Positions 1 to 8,852 are shown, counted from the first letter of the stretch. The stretch is DNA of 44,463 nucleotides from Candidatus Dadabacteria bacterium (GCA_022819805.1 JAJEGO010000037.1:1-44463), one strand, 5' to 3'. Numbers and translations are program-made. The notes: generated by a model from the letters alone, not told the origin.

Positions 1-235
1 AGATCAGCAGGGCCGTGGCGCTGGGATAGAAGCGCGGCTTCAAATCAGACTCTTCGGGCTTGCCCTTCGAGGCTGATTTGAAAAAGCAAAAGCGGACAAT
101 TCATTTGTTAAGAAACCGGTCATTTTAATTTGCTATTAACAACAGTATTTTTTCCCATCTCCAGAAAAAATTCTGGGTGCGGAGGAAAACAATAGTGGTT
201 CTCAAAACTTTTCGCAGTATAATTACGTGCATCTC
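1..235. other. Left-edge region without a recognisable gene
   Basis: No convincing coding region is seen. One frame reads ISRAVALG and then stops at 27-29, which could be the tail of a gene lying to the left, but eight residues do not prove it. An inverted repeat, TTCAAATCAG at 39-48 and CTGATTTGAA at 73-82, could form a 10-bp stem but has no following T-run. A TATAAT at 218-223 could be a -10 box for the next gene, with no good -35 box. Confidence 0.3.
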
Positions 236-258
236 AAATCCGCGCGAAGCGGATTTTT
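236..258 (+). terminator. Terminator-like hairpin just upstream of the first gene
   Basis: AAATCCGC (236-243) and GCGGATTT (249-256) form a perfect 8-bp stem with loop GCGAA, and the right arm runs into TTTTT. It looks like an intrinsic terminator of an upstream transcript. It lies only 17 bases before the ATG at 276 and just after a TATAAT at 218-223, so it could instead be a 5' leader hairpin of that gene. Confidence 0.4.
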
Positions 259-275
259 AAGCAGGTATAAGATCA

Positions 276-830
276 ATGGAAGACAGGAAAAGAAAGAGAA
301 TCTACATTTTCTGCGTAGTGCTGTTTCTGCTCGGAGGGGGGCTTTTCTTTTATAACGTCGTGAAAAGCTTCACCGGGCTCGGCTCAACGCTTAGCGAATA
401 CGCTTTTCCGGGAAGCCACTCAATCCGGCTTGAGGAAAAGGGGCTTTATTCGATCTACCACCAGTACCAGAGTCTCTCCGAGGTGGAAAAGAGAAGCGGT
501 CCATCCGTCGAAGAGGACTCCATAGTCGTTTACCTGAGAAAAGCTCCTGGCGCCGAAGATGTGGAGCTCAGGGTGCCCGATTCAAAGAAAAGATATAGCT
601 ATATCGGGAAGAAGGGGGTTAAGATCCTTGAGTTCGAAAACCCCGGGCCGACGGGTTACGTGATCGAGTCTTTCTCAAGCCCTCCTTACCAGGATGCCTC
701 CTACACGCTTGTCCTTGAGCACGGGTTCGAGATAACAAGGCTTAGGGGAATACTTGTTTCCCAGGCGTTTTTGCTTGCCCCGACCCTTTTCGCGATAATA
801 CTTTTCATGCGCACCTACATAAGGAGCTGA
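276..830 (+). CDS. Two-pass membrane protein of unknown function
   Basis: This 184-residue protein is not one I recognise. A basic N-terminus (DRKRKR) is followed by a hydrophobic segment at about residues 9-28, and a second one lies near the C-terminus at about 160-179. The roughly 130 residues between them are polar and probably form one extracytoplasmic domain, given the positive-inside rule at the N-terminus. No catalytic motif or cysteine pair is visible. A weak GCAGG lies about 10 bases before the ATG. The exonuclease gene starts 9 bases after its stop, so the two are probably co-transcribed with trhO, but that gives no clear functional hint. The reading frame and codon use match the neighbours, so I regard it as a real gene. 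Confidence 0.75.
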   Translation: MEDRKRKRIYIFCVVLFLLGGGLFFYNVVKSFTGLGSTLSEYAFPGSHSIRLEEKGLYSIYHQYQSLSEVEKRSGPSVEEDSIVVYLRKAPGAEDVELRVPDSKKRYSYIGKKGVKILEFENPGPTGYVIESFSSPPYQDASYTLVLEHGFEITRLRGILVSQAFLLAPTLFAIILFMRTYIRS

Positions 831-839
831 CCGCGGCGG

Positions 840-1700
840 ATGTTCAGAGAAGTAAAATCCCGAGTTCTTGCTTTCGACATAGAGTGGGTTCCCGACCCCG
901 AGTCGGGAAAGGCGGCGTACGAACTTCCCCAAGACATGCCCGACCGCGAGGTGATCGAGTTCATGTGGGAACAGGGTGGGGCGAGTGAGGAAGAACCCAT
1001 GCCGTTTCTCAAGACGGTTCTCTCAAAGATAGTATCGATCTCAATGGTCTTCCGGGAATCAGAGAGAGACGGAACGGCTTCAAGACTCAAGCTTCACTCC
1101 ATTCCGTCAATTCCGACTTCGGACGAAGACTGCTCCGAGAGAAGGATCATAGAAGACTTTTTTAAGATTCTCGAGAAGCACCACCCCCAGCTTGTGGGGT
1201 ACAACACCTCGGGGGCCGACATTCCGATTCTTGCCCAGAGAATGATCAAGCACGGGCTCCAGGGCGGTTTTTTCACGCAGAGACCTAACAGGCCCTGGGA
1301 AGGAGCTGATTTTTTCGCCCGCGGAAGCGACTGGAACGTCGATTTAATGCGTTGCGTAAGCACCTGGGGAAAGGGTACGCCTTCTCTTCACGAGATATCG
1401 GTCGTGAGCGGAATCCCGGGAAAGATGGGAGGCGTTGACGGAAAGCAGGTAGCTCCTATGTGGCTTGAGGGAAAGCTTGACGAGATAATCGCCTATAACG
1501 AATGCGACGCTCTTACGACCTATCTTCTGTGGCTCAGGATGGCCCACTCGATCGGACACTTCGATTCAGACCAGTACGCAGAGGAGCAGCGGCTTCTTCG
1601 CGACATGATAAAAAAAGATTCGGAAGGTCCCGGGAGGAGCCACCTTCTGGCCTACCTATCAAAGTGGGAGAGCCTGAGCGGGGTAGGGGCGGATGAGTAA
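840..1700 (+). CDS. Predicted 3'-5' exonuclease of the PolB proofreading type
   Basis: This 286-residue protein carries the three exonuclease motifs of the DEDD superfamily. Motif I is AFDIEW (D13, E15), motif II is GYNTSGAD (N122, D127), and motif III is YNECD (Y219, D223). The overall pattern matches the family of free-standing exonucleases related to the proofreading domain of DNA polymerase B (Pfam DNA_pol_B_exo2), which probably acts on DNA or RNA 3' ends using two metal ions. No polymerase domain is attached. It starts 9 bases after the membrane protein gene and its last 8 bases overlap trhO, so the three genes look like one rightward transcription unit. The substrate is unknown; assignment to the exonuclease fold is firm. 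Confidence 0.85.
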   Translation: MFREVKSRVLAFDIEWVPDPESGKAAYELPQDMPDREVIEFMWEQGGASEEEPMPFLKTVLSKIVSISMVFRESERDGTASRLKLHSIPSIPTSDEDCSERRIIEDFFKILEKHHPQLVGYNTSGADIPILAQRMIKHGLQGGFFTQRPNRPWEGADFFARGSDWNVDLMRCVSTWGKGTPSLHEISVVSGIPGKMGGVDGKQVAPMWLEGKLDEIIAYNECDALTTYLLWLRMAHSIGHFDSDQYAEEQRLLRDMIKKDSEGPGRSHLLAYLSKWESLSGVGADE

Positions 1701-2652
1701 GCAGTCGGACAACCGCGTAGCCGTCCTTTCCTTCTACAAGTTCGTGGATCTTGACGACACCTCGGAGATAAAGGACTCCCTGCTTTTGTTTTGCGGGAAA
1801 ACCGGGATAAACGGCACCTTCATTCTCGCATCGGAGGGAATAAACGCCACGGTTGCCGGTCCGCCCGAAGGCATAGACCGGCTCATCGCATATCTTGAGA
1901 GCGACCCAAGGCTCTCGGGCGCGCAGTACAAGCTCAGCTATAACGAGCGAAGCCCCTTTCACCGCCTCAAGGTTAAATTCAAAAAGGAACTGGTCCCTAT
2001 GGGCGTAAGTGGCGTAAAGCCGCAGCGCCTCTCGGGGGAGCGCGTTCCGCCTGAGCGGTGGAACGAGCTTATAGGTCGCCCCGACGTGCTTGTTGTAGAC
2101 ACGAGAAACGATTACGAGAACCGCGTCGGAACCTTCAGGGGAGCTGTGAATCCCGAGACGGATCATTTCAGGGAGTTCCCCGAGTACGTAAGGCAAAACC
2201 TTGATCCCGGGGAGCACAAGGAGGTAGCGATGTTCTGCACGGGCGGAATAAGGTGCGAGAAAGCGACCTCGTATCTTCTCGAGCGGGGATTTGAGCGCGT
2301 GTATCAGCTGGAAGGGGGAGTGATTTCCTACCTTGAGAGGGTCCCCCGCGAGCAGAGCCTCTGGGAAGGGGAGTGTTTTGTGTTTGACGACCGCACGTCG
2401 GTCGGCCACGATCTTGCCAAGGGAACCTGGAGCACGTGCAGAAACTGCAGGGCTCCCGTATCTCCGGAAGACAGGCAATCCGAGGAGTTCCGGGAGGGTG
2501 TATCCTGTCCCCGCTGCCACGGAGAACTTACTCCCGAGAGGATTTCATCGCTTGAGGAAAGACAGAAGCAGATGAGGCTTGCCCGGGAGAGGAACCAGAA
2601 ACATCTTGGGGCCGTTATAAGAAGAGGTAGCGCGAAACAGGCGCGGGGATGA
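1693..2652 (+). CDS. trhO: tRNA uridine(34) hydroxylase, rhodanese-like (TrhO/YceA)
   Basis: TrhO family proteins make 5-hydroxyuridine at position 34 of certain tRNAs using molecular oxygen. The 319-residue protein has the family layout: an N-terminal ferredoxin-like domain (about 1-100), a rhodanese domain (about 115-220) whose active-site loop reads FCTGGIRCEKA with the catalytic cysteine at residue 182, and a C-terminal part with two CxxC pairs (CRNC and CPRC) that looks like a small zinc ribbon, followed by a charged helix. Length and motifs match YceA. The ATG overlaps the end of the exonuclease gene by 8 bases, indicating translational coupling. The gene ends 2 bases before the end of the convergent cimA, leaving no room for a separate terminator. 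Confidence 0.92.
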   Translation: MSKQSDNRVAVLSFYKFVDLDDTSEIKDSLLLFCGKTGINGTFILASEGINATVAGPPEGIDRLIAYLESDPRLSGAQYKLSYNERSPFHRLKVKFKKELVPMGVSGVKPQRLSGERVPPERWNELIGRPDVLVVDTRNDYENRVGTFRGAVNPETDHFREFPEYVRQNLDPGEHKEVAMFCTGGIRCEKATSYLLERGFERVYQLEGGVISYLERVPREQSLWEGECFVFDDRTSVGHDLAKGTWSTCRNCRAPVSPEDRQSEEFREGVSCPRCHGELTPERISSLEERQKQMRLARERNQKHLGAVIRRGSAKQARG

Positions 2653-2654
2653 TC

Positions 2655-4241
2655 TCAGGCGTCAAGCTCGTCTTTTAATATCTTGTAGTCTATGCTGTCG
2701 ACAAGGGCTTTCCAGCTCGCTTCCACTATGTTGTCTGAGACTCCCACGGTGCTCCACGTCTTCTTCCCGTCTCCCGATTCGACAAGCACCCTTACAACGG
2801 AATCCGTGCCGCCCGACCTAGACACGACCCTTACCCTGTAATCCAGCAGCCGCAGGGTTTTAAGCCCGGGGAAGAATTTCTCAAGCGATTTCCGAAGCGC
2901 CCCGTCTATCGCGCTTACGGGACCAGTCCCCCTTGCCACTGTGTATTCCGTGACGCCGTTTACCTGGACCTCCGCGGTCGCCTCTGAGAGCGGTTCTTCG
3001 TCCTCCTCCCTCTTTTCGACCAGGGTCCGGGTGTTTTTCAGGTAAAACCGCTTTTTATACATCCCGAGGGTTTTTCTCACCAGCAGCTCAAAGGACGCGT
3101 CCGCTCCCTCGAATTCGTAACCCTGGTTCTCGAGGACCTTGAGCTCGTTCAGTATGTCGAGGATTCTTTCGTCCTTGGGGTCTATTTCCACTCCGAGTTC
3201 CTGGGCCTTGTAGGCTATGTTGGCCCGGCCGGAGAGGTCAGAGACCAGAACCCGCCTCCTGTTGCCGACGCTCTGGGGCTCCACGTGCTCGTAGGTATCG
3301 GAATTTTTCATGACGGCGCTTACGTGAATTCCCCCCTTGTGCGCGAAGGCGCTCTCACCGACAAACGCCTGCTTTTTAAGAGGGGGAAGATTGGTAAGTT
3401 CGTGAATGAAGTGCGACACGGAATAAAGCTTTTTCAGGTTTCTTTTGGAAAGTGACTTCACCCCGAGCTTAAGCGCGATATTGGGTATTATGGCGCAGAG
3501 GTTGGCGTTACCGCACCGCTCCCCGTAGCCGTTCATGGTTCCCTGCACCTGGGATGCTCCTTCCCTTACCGCGTAAAGCGTGTTCGCAACCCCGACCTCA
3601 CTGTCGTTATGGGTATGTATTCCAAGGCTCGGGTTATCGAACATGCCGTTAACTTCCCTTATGGCGCCCTCGATATCCCACGGCATCGAGCCGCCGTTTG
3701 TATCGCAGAGAACTACCGTGTCGACTCCCGCTGCGTAGGCGGTCTCAAGAACCTTCGCCGAGTACTCGGAGTTTCTTTTCCATCCGTCAAAGAAATGCTC
3801 GGCATCGAAAAACACCTTGTCCACGTGGCGCTTTAAGTACTCAATAGAGTCGTGCACAAGCTCAAGGTTCTCTTCAAGCCCTATTTTGAGGGCTTCTGTC
3901 ACTTGGAAATCCCAGCTTTTCCCGACGATTGTCACAACGGAGGTTTCGGCCTGCAAAAGCGCCTGGATGCTTGCGTCCTCCTCGCAGGTTTTCCTTGCGC
4001 GTTTCGTGCTTCCGAAAGCCGCGACACTCGCGTTTTTGAGCCCGAGCTTCTTCGCCTCTTCGAAGTACCCCTTGTCCCTTTCGTTAGAACCCGGCCATCC
4101 TCCCTCGATGTAATGCACCCCGAGGTCGTCAAGCCTCTTCGTTATACGGATCTTGTCGTGTATGGAGAAGGATATGTTCTCCCCCTGGGTTCCGTCACGC
4201 AGGGTCACATCGTATATTTCAACGGTTCTAGAGCTACTCAT
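2655..4241 (-). CDS. cimA: (R)-citramalate synthase
   Basis: CimA condenses acetyl-CoA and pyruvate to citramalate, the first step of the threonine-independent route to isoleucine. The N-terminal HMGL-like TIM barrel opens with YDVTLRDGTQGE (catalytic Arg and metal-binding Asp) and contains the metal ligands in HTHNDSEVGVANT and the loop GERCGNANL. A C-terminal LeuA-type dimer/regulatory domain follows at about residues 395-525 and would bind isoleucine. The length of 528 residues is typical of the long bacterial CimA type and distinguishes it from most 2-isopropylmalate synthases. The frame is open up to a TTG at 4253, but the ATG at 4241 fits the usual N-terminus better and overlaps the lysC stop, a coupling arrangement. 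Either way the gene overlaps lysC. Confidence 0.93.
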   Translation of the reverse strand: MSSSRTVEIYDVTLRDGTQGENISFSIHDKIRITKRLDDLGVHYIEGGWPGSNERDKGYFEEAKKLGLKNASVAAFGSTKRARKTCEEDASIQALLQAETSVVTIVGKSWDFQVTEALKIGLEENLELVHDSIEYLKRHVDKVFFDAEHFFDGWKRNSEYSAKVLETAYAAGVDTVVLCDTNGGSMPWDIEGAIREVNGMFDNPSLGIHTHNDSEVGVANTLYAVREGASQVQGTMNGYGERCGNANLCAIIPNIALKLGVKSLSKRNLKKLYSVSHFIHELTNLPPLKKQAFVGESAFAHKGGIHVSAVMKNSDTYEHVEPQSVGNRRRVLVSDLSGRANIAYKAQELGVEIDPKDERILDILNELKVLENQGYEFEGADASFELLVRKTLGMYKKRFYLKNTRTLVEKREEDEEPLSEATAEVQVNGVTEYTVARGTGPVSAIDGALRKSLEKFFPGLKTLRLLDYRVRVVSRSGGTDSVVRVLVESGDGKKTWSTVGVSDNIVEASWKALVDSIDYKILKDELDA

Positions 4242-5472
4242 CGGTTTTTCCAAGATTAAAAGCGTCGTGAAGAGTCCTCACGGCGGTTTCCGTGTCTTTT
4301 TCCTCAAGCACGCAAGAGATTTTTATTTCCGAAGTGCTTATCATCATAATGTTAATCCCCTCGTTTGCAAGCGTCCGGAACATGCGTGACGCCACTCCCG
4401 AGTGAGTCTTCATCCCCACGCCCACCAAGGAGACTTTGGATATAAGGTTGTCAGAGAGAACCTGGTTCGCCCCCAGCTCCCGGGCCATTTTCTCCGAGAG
4501 TTCTATCGATTTCTTGAAATCCGACTTGGGAACCGTGAACGTAAGGTCGGTAAACCCCTCCGTGCTCACGTTCTGAACGATCATGTCGACCACTATGTTC
4601 TCGTCCGCAAGCGACGAGAAAAGCTTCGCCGCTATGCCGGGCTGGTCGGGCACCTGAGTCACGGTGATTTTCGCCTGGTCCCTGTCATAGCTGACTCCCG
4701 ACACCAGAACTTCTTCCATGGATTTCATAACTTTTTCCTCGTCCACAACCCAGGTCCCTTCCTCCCCGGGCCTTGGAGTTGACTTAACATGTATAGGCAC
4801 TTTAAATTTTTTTGCAAATTCAACCGCGCGGGCCTGCAGCACTTTTGATCCCAAGGAGGCCATCTCGAGCATCTCGTCATAGGAAACCCGGCTGAGCTTT
4901 CTTGCGTCGGGACAGATTCCCGGGTCCGTGGTGTAGACCCCGTCAACGTCGTCCTTGTAGAGTTCGCACGAATCGGCGCCCATTACGGCCGCAAGTGCCA
5001 CCGCAGTGAGGTCTGAGCCTCCCCGCCCGAGCGTTGTAAGGTTCCCGTCCTCGTCAACTCCCTGGAATCCCGCTATCACAACCGCCTTTTTTTCCCCGAG
5101 AGCGAGTCGGACGTTACTGTCGTCGATCGATTTTATCTTGGCCTTGGAGTAAATGTTGTCCGTGGTGATCCTTATCTGGTGTCCCTGGAACGATATCGCG
5201 TCCTCACCGAGCGATTTTATCGTCATCGCCAGAAGGCCGGAGGAGACCTGCTCCCCGCTTGAGGTTATCACGTCAAACTCCCTCTCGTCAGGGGGATCCA
5301 TCACCTCTTTTGCGAGGCCGACCAGCCTGTCGGTTTCACCTGCCATAGCGGAAACCACGGCTATCACGTCGTTTTTCTGCTTCTTCGTAGCTACTATGTG
5401 CTCGGCGACGCGTCTTATCTTCTCGATGCTTGCAACGCTTGTTCCGCCGTATTTCTGAACGACAAGAGCCAT
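4234..5472 (-). CDS. lysC: Aspartate kinase
   Basis: Aspartate kinase phosphorylates L-aspartate with ATP at the head of lysine, threonine and methionine synthesis. The 412-residue protein starts with the signature VQKYGGTSV, continues with GRGGSDLTAVALA and YKDDVDGVYTTDP (substrate and nucleotide sites), and ends in two ACT domains (about 265-405) that would give feedback control by lysine and/or threonine. It is a single-function enzyme with no homoserine dehydrogenase fused. Its first 58 bases overlap the end of tsaE and its end overlaps the start of cimA, so tsaE, lysC and cimA are probably translated from one leftward message. dapB of the same pathway lies about 28 kb away at 33126-33926. 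Confidence 0.95.
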   Translation of the reverse strand: MALVVQKYGGTSVASIEKIRRVAEHIVATKKQKNDVIAVVSAMAGETDRLVGLAKEVMDPPDEREFDVITSSGEQVSSGLLAMTIKSLGEDAISFQGHQIRITTDNIYSKAKIKSIDDSNVRLALGEKKAVVIAGFQGVDEDGNLTTLGRGGSDLTAVALAAVMGADSCELYKDDVDGVYTTDPGICPDARKLSRVSYDEMLEMASLGSKVLQARAVEFAKKFKVPIHVKSTPRPGEEGTWVVDEEKVMKSMEEVLVSGVSYDRDQAKITVTQVPDQPGIAAKLFSSLADENIVVDMIVQNVSTEGFTDLTFTVPKSDFKKSIELSEKMARELGANQVLSDNLISKVSLVGVGMKTHSGVASRMFRTLANEGINIMMISTSEIKISCVLEEKDTETAVRTLHDAFNLGKTDE

Positions 5473-5909
5473 TTTCCCTCACCCGTAACCTTTATAGTTC
5501 TCGATTCCGAAGCCGCCTGGGGCTGCGATTGGATATCAATTATAACAGCGTTTGCCGGTAATACATCCCGGATCTTATCCGCCCATTCAACGACGGAGAC
5601 CCCGTCTCCGTAAAAAAATTCCTCATAGCCCATATTCTCGAATTCGGTTTCGCCCGAGAGCCTGTAGGCGTCAAAGTGAAAAAGAGGCACTCTGCCTTCA
5701 TAGCAGTTCATTATGACGAAGGTGGGGCTGTTGGGTTCCTGTGTTATTCCAAGACCGCGGGCAAGACCCTTGGCAAACACAGTCTTTCCCGCGCCCAGTT
5801 CTCCCGTGAGACCTACGATCGAGCCTCGTGGGATCAGTTTTCCCATTATCTCGCCGCAAAGCATGGTCTCCTCAGGCTTGCTGACTTCTAGGAGGAATTC
5901 GTTTTCCAT
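5415..5909 (-). CDS. tsaE: tRNA threonylcarbamoyladenosine biosynthesis ATPase TsaE
   Basis: TsaE is the ATPase that works with TsaB and TsaD to place threonylcarbamoyl on A37 of ANN-decoding tRNAs. The 164-residue protein has a P-loop GELGAGKT at about residues 36-43, the conserved SPTFVIMN segment, an FHFDAYRL block and the VVEWADK block near 115, all in the family order. The gene begins 5 bases after the stop of the NAD(P)HX repair gene and its last 58 bases run inside lysC, an unusually long overlap that is kept in a different frame. The C-terminal extension past about residue 145 is the part that lies within lysC and is not typical of the family. Confidence 0.92.
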   Translation of the reverse strand: MENEFLLEVSKPEETMLCGEIMGKLIPRGSIVGLTGELGAGKTVFAKGLARGLGITQEPNSPTFVIMNCYEGRVPLFHFDAYRLSGETEFENMGYEEFFYGDGVSVVEWADKIRDVLPANAVIIDIQSQPQAASESRTIKVTGEGKWLLSFRNTAEQALQASRR

Positions 5910-5914
5910 TGGGA

Positions 5915-7471
5915 TTATCTTACCGTGGAGAAGTGTTTTTCTTCCGTGGATGACATGATGGAATTTATTGAAGCGGGGATTTTACGCGATATTTCAGAGG
6001 CGGCAAAGCCCGCGGTGCCGGTTTCCTCTAAAAGGAGGTCAGCCGCGTGGCCGTGGAGGAAAACGCCCAGGAGGCAGGACTGAAGGGAGTCGTATCCCTG
6101 CGCCGCAAGCCCCCCGATTATTCCCGTGAGCACGTCTCCGGTTCCGGCCGTGGCCATGGCGGAATTCCCGGTGGGGTTTATGAACACCTCTCCTGTGGGG
6201 GTGGAGACTACTGTTCTCGCTCCCTTAAGGACCACGAAGCAGCCGTATTTCTCGGAGAACCGGGTTGAGACCCCGACTCGGTCGCCCTGCACCTGTTTTG
6301 TTCCGATGTTGCACAGTCTTGCCATCTCGCCGGGATGGGGGGTAACTACCGCGGGAACTTTTGTTCTTCTCAGAACCTCTGGGTTCTTTGAAATTATGTT
6401 AAGCGCGTCTGCGTCGAGCACAACCGGCACTTCGCATTGCGTTATCACTTTTTCAAGAAACTTCCCCGCACTTTTAGAGGTTGATATTCCGGGGCCGACG
6501 GCAAGCGCAGTCTTTCTCTCGTCAAGCTCTCTTAGAGCTTCCTCGTGAGCGTCTGAGTGGAAAGACCCGTCCTTTGAATCCTTAAGCGAAACGGACATTA
6601 CTTCCGTTGTTTTTTCCTCAACGGCCGTGGATATGCTTTCCGGGACCCCGAGAGTGACGAGCCCGCTTCCTGCCCGAAGCGCCGCCTCGGCGCAGAGAAT
6701 CGCGGCACCGCTTTTTCCCGGAGAACCCGCGAGCACAAGCATATGTCCGTAAGTGCCCTTATGAGAATCCGCGGTCCTTTTTCTTATAAGCCCCGCGCAT
6801 TTTTGAAACGTGAGAAGTTCAAAGGGAATATCTTCCTCAAGCAGCTTGGGGATAGTTATATCCGCCACGCAGAGCTTTCCCGCGTAATCAACGCCGGGGT
6901 AAACGCACATCCCAAGCTTGGGCGGGGCGAAAGTGACGGTAACATCGGCCCGCACGGCCGCTCCCATGGGCTGCCCCGTGTCGGCGTCAAGCCCTGAGGG
7001 TATGTCAACGGAAACGCACGGGACGCTCTGGCGGTTTATAAATTTTATAAGCCTCTCGTAAAAGCCTCCCACGTCCCTGTCAAGCCCCGTGCCGAAGATG
7101 GCGTCAATTATTATGTCCGTATCCTTTATCCTGGGGAGTTTCCCATCAAGCTCCCTTACGTCGCCCCCGATCTCAAGAAGGGAGTCGAGGTTCGTTTTCG
7201 CGTCCCCCTTGTAGCGCTGCTTCTCCTGGGCGATGTGTATGCTTACGTCATTTCCTGAGGAAATAAGATGGCGGGCGATCACGAAGCCGTCCCCCGCGTT
7301 GTTTCCGCCGCCGCAGATAACCGCCATTTTCCGCGCCGAGGGGTACTCGGCCAGGATGGCGGACGCCACGGCTCTTCCGGCGTTCTCCATAAGTACGACG
7401 CCCGGGACTCCGAATTCCTCAATGGTCCTTCGGTCTATTTCCCTTGAGATCTGCCTGGTTGAGAGTTTCAT
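5915..7471 (-). CDS. nnr: Bifunctional NAD(P)H-hydrate epimerase / ADP-dependent dehydratase
   Basis: This enzyme repairs NAD(P)HX, the hydrated, damaged form of NAD(P)H. The N-terminal epimerase domain (YjeF_N, about 1-215) shows the start MENAG, the nucleotide-binding GGGNNAGDGFVIARHL and SVDIPSGLDADTG. The C-terminal kinase-like dehydratase (about 225-510) shows GHMLVLAGSPGKSGAA, AVGPGIS, VLDADALN, VTPHPGEMA and the catalytic GTGDVLTGIIGGLAAQG. The fused order and the 518-residue length are those of E. coli Nnr (YjeF). It lies 5 bases upstream of tsaE, a neighbour pairing (yjeF-yjeE) found in many bacteria, which supports both calls. Confidence 0.95.
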   Translation of the reverse strand: MKLSTRQISREIDRRTIEEFGVPGVVLMENAGRAVASAILAEYPSARKMAVICGGGNNAGDGFVIARHLISSGNDVSIHIAQEKQRYKGDAKTNLDSLLEIGGDVRELDGKLPRIKDTDIIIDAIFGTGLDRDVGGFYERLIKFINRQSVPCVSVDIPSGLDADTGQPMGAAVRADVTVTFAPPKLGMCVYPGVDYAGKLCVADITIPKLLEEDIPFELLTFQKCAGLIRKRTADSHKGTYGHMLVLAGSPGKSGAAILCAEAALRAGSGLVTLGVPESISTAVEEKTTEVMSVSLKDSKDGSFHSDAHEEALRELDERKTALAVGPGISTSKSAGKFLEKVITQCEVPVVLDADALNIISKNPEVLRRTKVPAVVTPHPGEMARLCNIGTKQVQGDRVGVSTRFSEKYGCFVVLKGARTVVSTPTGEVFINPTGNSAMATAGTGDVLTGIIGGLAAQGYDSLQSCLLGVFLHGHAADLLLEETGTAGFAASEISRKIPASINSIMSSTEEKHFSTVR

Positions 7472-7499
7472 GGTCTTCTGGGTCCAGTGAAGGGATTTG

Positions 7500-7781
7500 C
7501 TATTTCCCCATACCGCCCGCCCCGGTGGGCCTTGTATCTCCGAGTTCCTCTATGTGCGAGCTGATGAATTCCTCTGCGTGATCAAAGCAAAAGTAGTAGG
7601 AAAGAAGGGTGCTGCCGCCTCGGTTAACGGTGATCAACTGGTAGTGGCGGCTGCAGATATCTATCCCGCACTTTATGCACTGCTTGATATGGTTTCTTTC
7701 TCCCGAAAGTTCGCACCGTTCTCCACCAGGGCTTACGTGATCGCACTGATAAATTTCAACCTCTATTGTTTTTACCGACAA
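7500..7781 (-). CDS. Small cysteine/histidine-rich, probably zinc-binding protein
   Basis: I do not recognise this 93-residue protein. It contains C13, C23, C35, C38, C43, H46, C65 and H68, spaced in CxxC, CxxxxC and CxxH patterns that suggest two zinc sites. The C-terminal 15 residues are glycine-rich and probably unstructured. The start is TTG at 7781: a strong GGGGAGGT lies 8 bases before it, and no ATG fits. It is the first gene of the leftward group leading to nnr, tsaE, lysC and cimA (28-base gap to nnr). A zinc-ribbon or B-box-like adaptor is a guess; no function can be read from the context. Confidence 0.7.
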   Translation of the reverse strand: MSVKTIEVEIYQCDHVSPGGERCELSGERNHIKQCIKCGIDICSRHYQLITVNRGGSTLLSYYFCFDHAEEFISSHIEELGDTRPTGAGGMGK

Positions 7782-7812
7782 ATGCCTTTACCTCCCCTTG
7801 ATTTCTACGTTA

Positions 7813-7856
7813 ATTATACAGCTTCGCACCGGAGTTTGGTAAATCACGCGTATAAT
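7813..7856. promoter_or_regulatory. Divergent promoter region between two genes
   Basis: A TATAAT occurs on the minus strand (complement of 7813-7818) facing the zinc protein gene, and another on the plus strand at 7851-7856 facing the radical SAM gene. Both are at plausible distances (about 30 bases) from the starts. A loose TTACCA sits about 18 bases before the minus-strand box; the plus-strand -35 is not convincing. Confidence 0.4.
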
Positions 7857-7880
7857 TTATAATAGACGGGAAGGATAGAG

Positions 7881-8852
7881 TTGATGATACATCCAAGACA
7901 GGCCGTAAACGGCACATTAAAATATTTCTACATCAAGGCCACCGGAAGGCCGAAGCTCCTTAACCTTGAGATAACAAAGCTTTGCAACGCCCGCTGTGAT
8001 TTCTGCGACTACTGGCAGACAAAACACGAAGAGCGTCTTTCCGACTACACGCCCGTCATAAAGAAAATAAACCCCCTCGTCACGGTTATTACAGGCGGGG
8101 AACCCATGATCAGAAAAGATCTTCCCGATATCGTAAGGCAGATAAAGGGATGCTCCATATTCATTTTCACTTCCATGGTCACGAAGGGAGACTTCCTTAA
8201 CGAGGAGAAAACCGAAGAGCTTTTCGACGCGGGAATGGACCAGATTGCCGTTTCCCTTGATTTTCCGGGCGAAAAGCACGACACCTACAGGGGCATTCCC
8301 GGTCTCTGGAAAAAACTTTCAGAAACCCTGCCCGAACTGGCGGAGCGGTTTCCTGACAAAAGCCTGGTACTTAACACCATAATAATGGAAGACAACCTCG
8401 ACGAGGTGGTCGAGATAGCGAAGAAGGCAAGAGAGTGGGGAATAGCCATATCTTTCAGCTCCTATTCGGTCATGAAAACCAACAACGAAGACCACTTCGT
8501 GAAAAAGGAAGCCCTCTCGAAGGTAAGCGATCTTGTGGAGGAACTGATAGCGCTTCGAAAGAAGTGGAAGGGCACGATACTCTCAACCGAGTACTACCTC
8601 AGGGAAATCCCGGGCTATTTCGAGAGGGGAAGCGTCCCCGACTGCCTGGCCGGCATAAATCAGATACACGTTACCCCGAGCGGTCACTTAAAACGCTGCT
8701 CCGAGATGCCCGTAGCTGCCCACTACAGCGAGTACAAGCCGGATCTTTACGGTAAAACCAAGTGCACTTCCTGCTGGTACAGTTGCAGGGGAGAAACCCA
8801 GAGCCCGGCGAACGTCAAGAGGGCCATGGAATACATGGGAATCTATATCTGA
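7881..8852 (+). CDS. Radical SAM protein with SPASM-like C-terminal cysteines
   Basis: The 323-residue protein has the radical SAM cluster CxxxCxxC (C35, C39, C42 in LCNARCDFC), then the glycine-rich SAM-binding strand TGGEPM and the usual half-barrel. The C-terminus carries a second cysteine set (C255, C273, C295, C298, C302), arranged like an auxiliary iron-sulfur cluster of the SPASM/twitch type. Family members with this layout modify peptides or cofactors, or act on hopanoid and lipid substrates, so the reaction cannot be named. AAGGAT lies about 8 bases before the ATG. It stands alone between divergent and convergent genes; no precursor peptide gene is visible next to it. Confidence 0.85.
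   Translation: MMIHPRQAVNGTLKYFYIKATGRPKLLNLEITKLCNARCDFCDYWQTKHEERLSDYTPVIKKINPLVTVITGGEPMIRKDLPDIVRQIKGCSIFIFTSMVTKGDFLNEEKTEELFDAGMDQIAVSLDFPGEKHDTYRGIPGLWKKLSETLPELAERFPDKSLVLNTIIMEDNLDEVVEIAKKAREWGIAISFSSYSVMKTNNEDHFVKKEALSKVSDLVEELIALRKKWKGTILSTEYYLREIPGYFERGSVPDCLAGINQIHVTPSGHLKRCSEMPVAAHYSEYKPDLYGKTKCTSCWYSCRGETQSPANVKRAMEYMGIYI

Noticed and set aside
1534-2520. Long minus-strand open frame (328 codons) opposite trhO
   Set aside because: It lies fully antisense to trhO, which has strong family motifs; the translated product has no recognisable domain and the long frame follows from codon bias of the real gene.
4230-7880. Lysine riboswitch or attenuator for lysC and cimA
   Set aside because: lysC and cimA lie inside a tightly overlapping cluster with no leader space; no riboswitch-like structure is visible upstream of the first gene.
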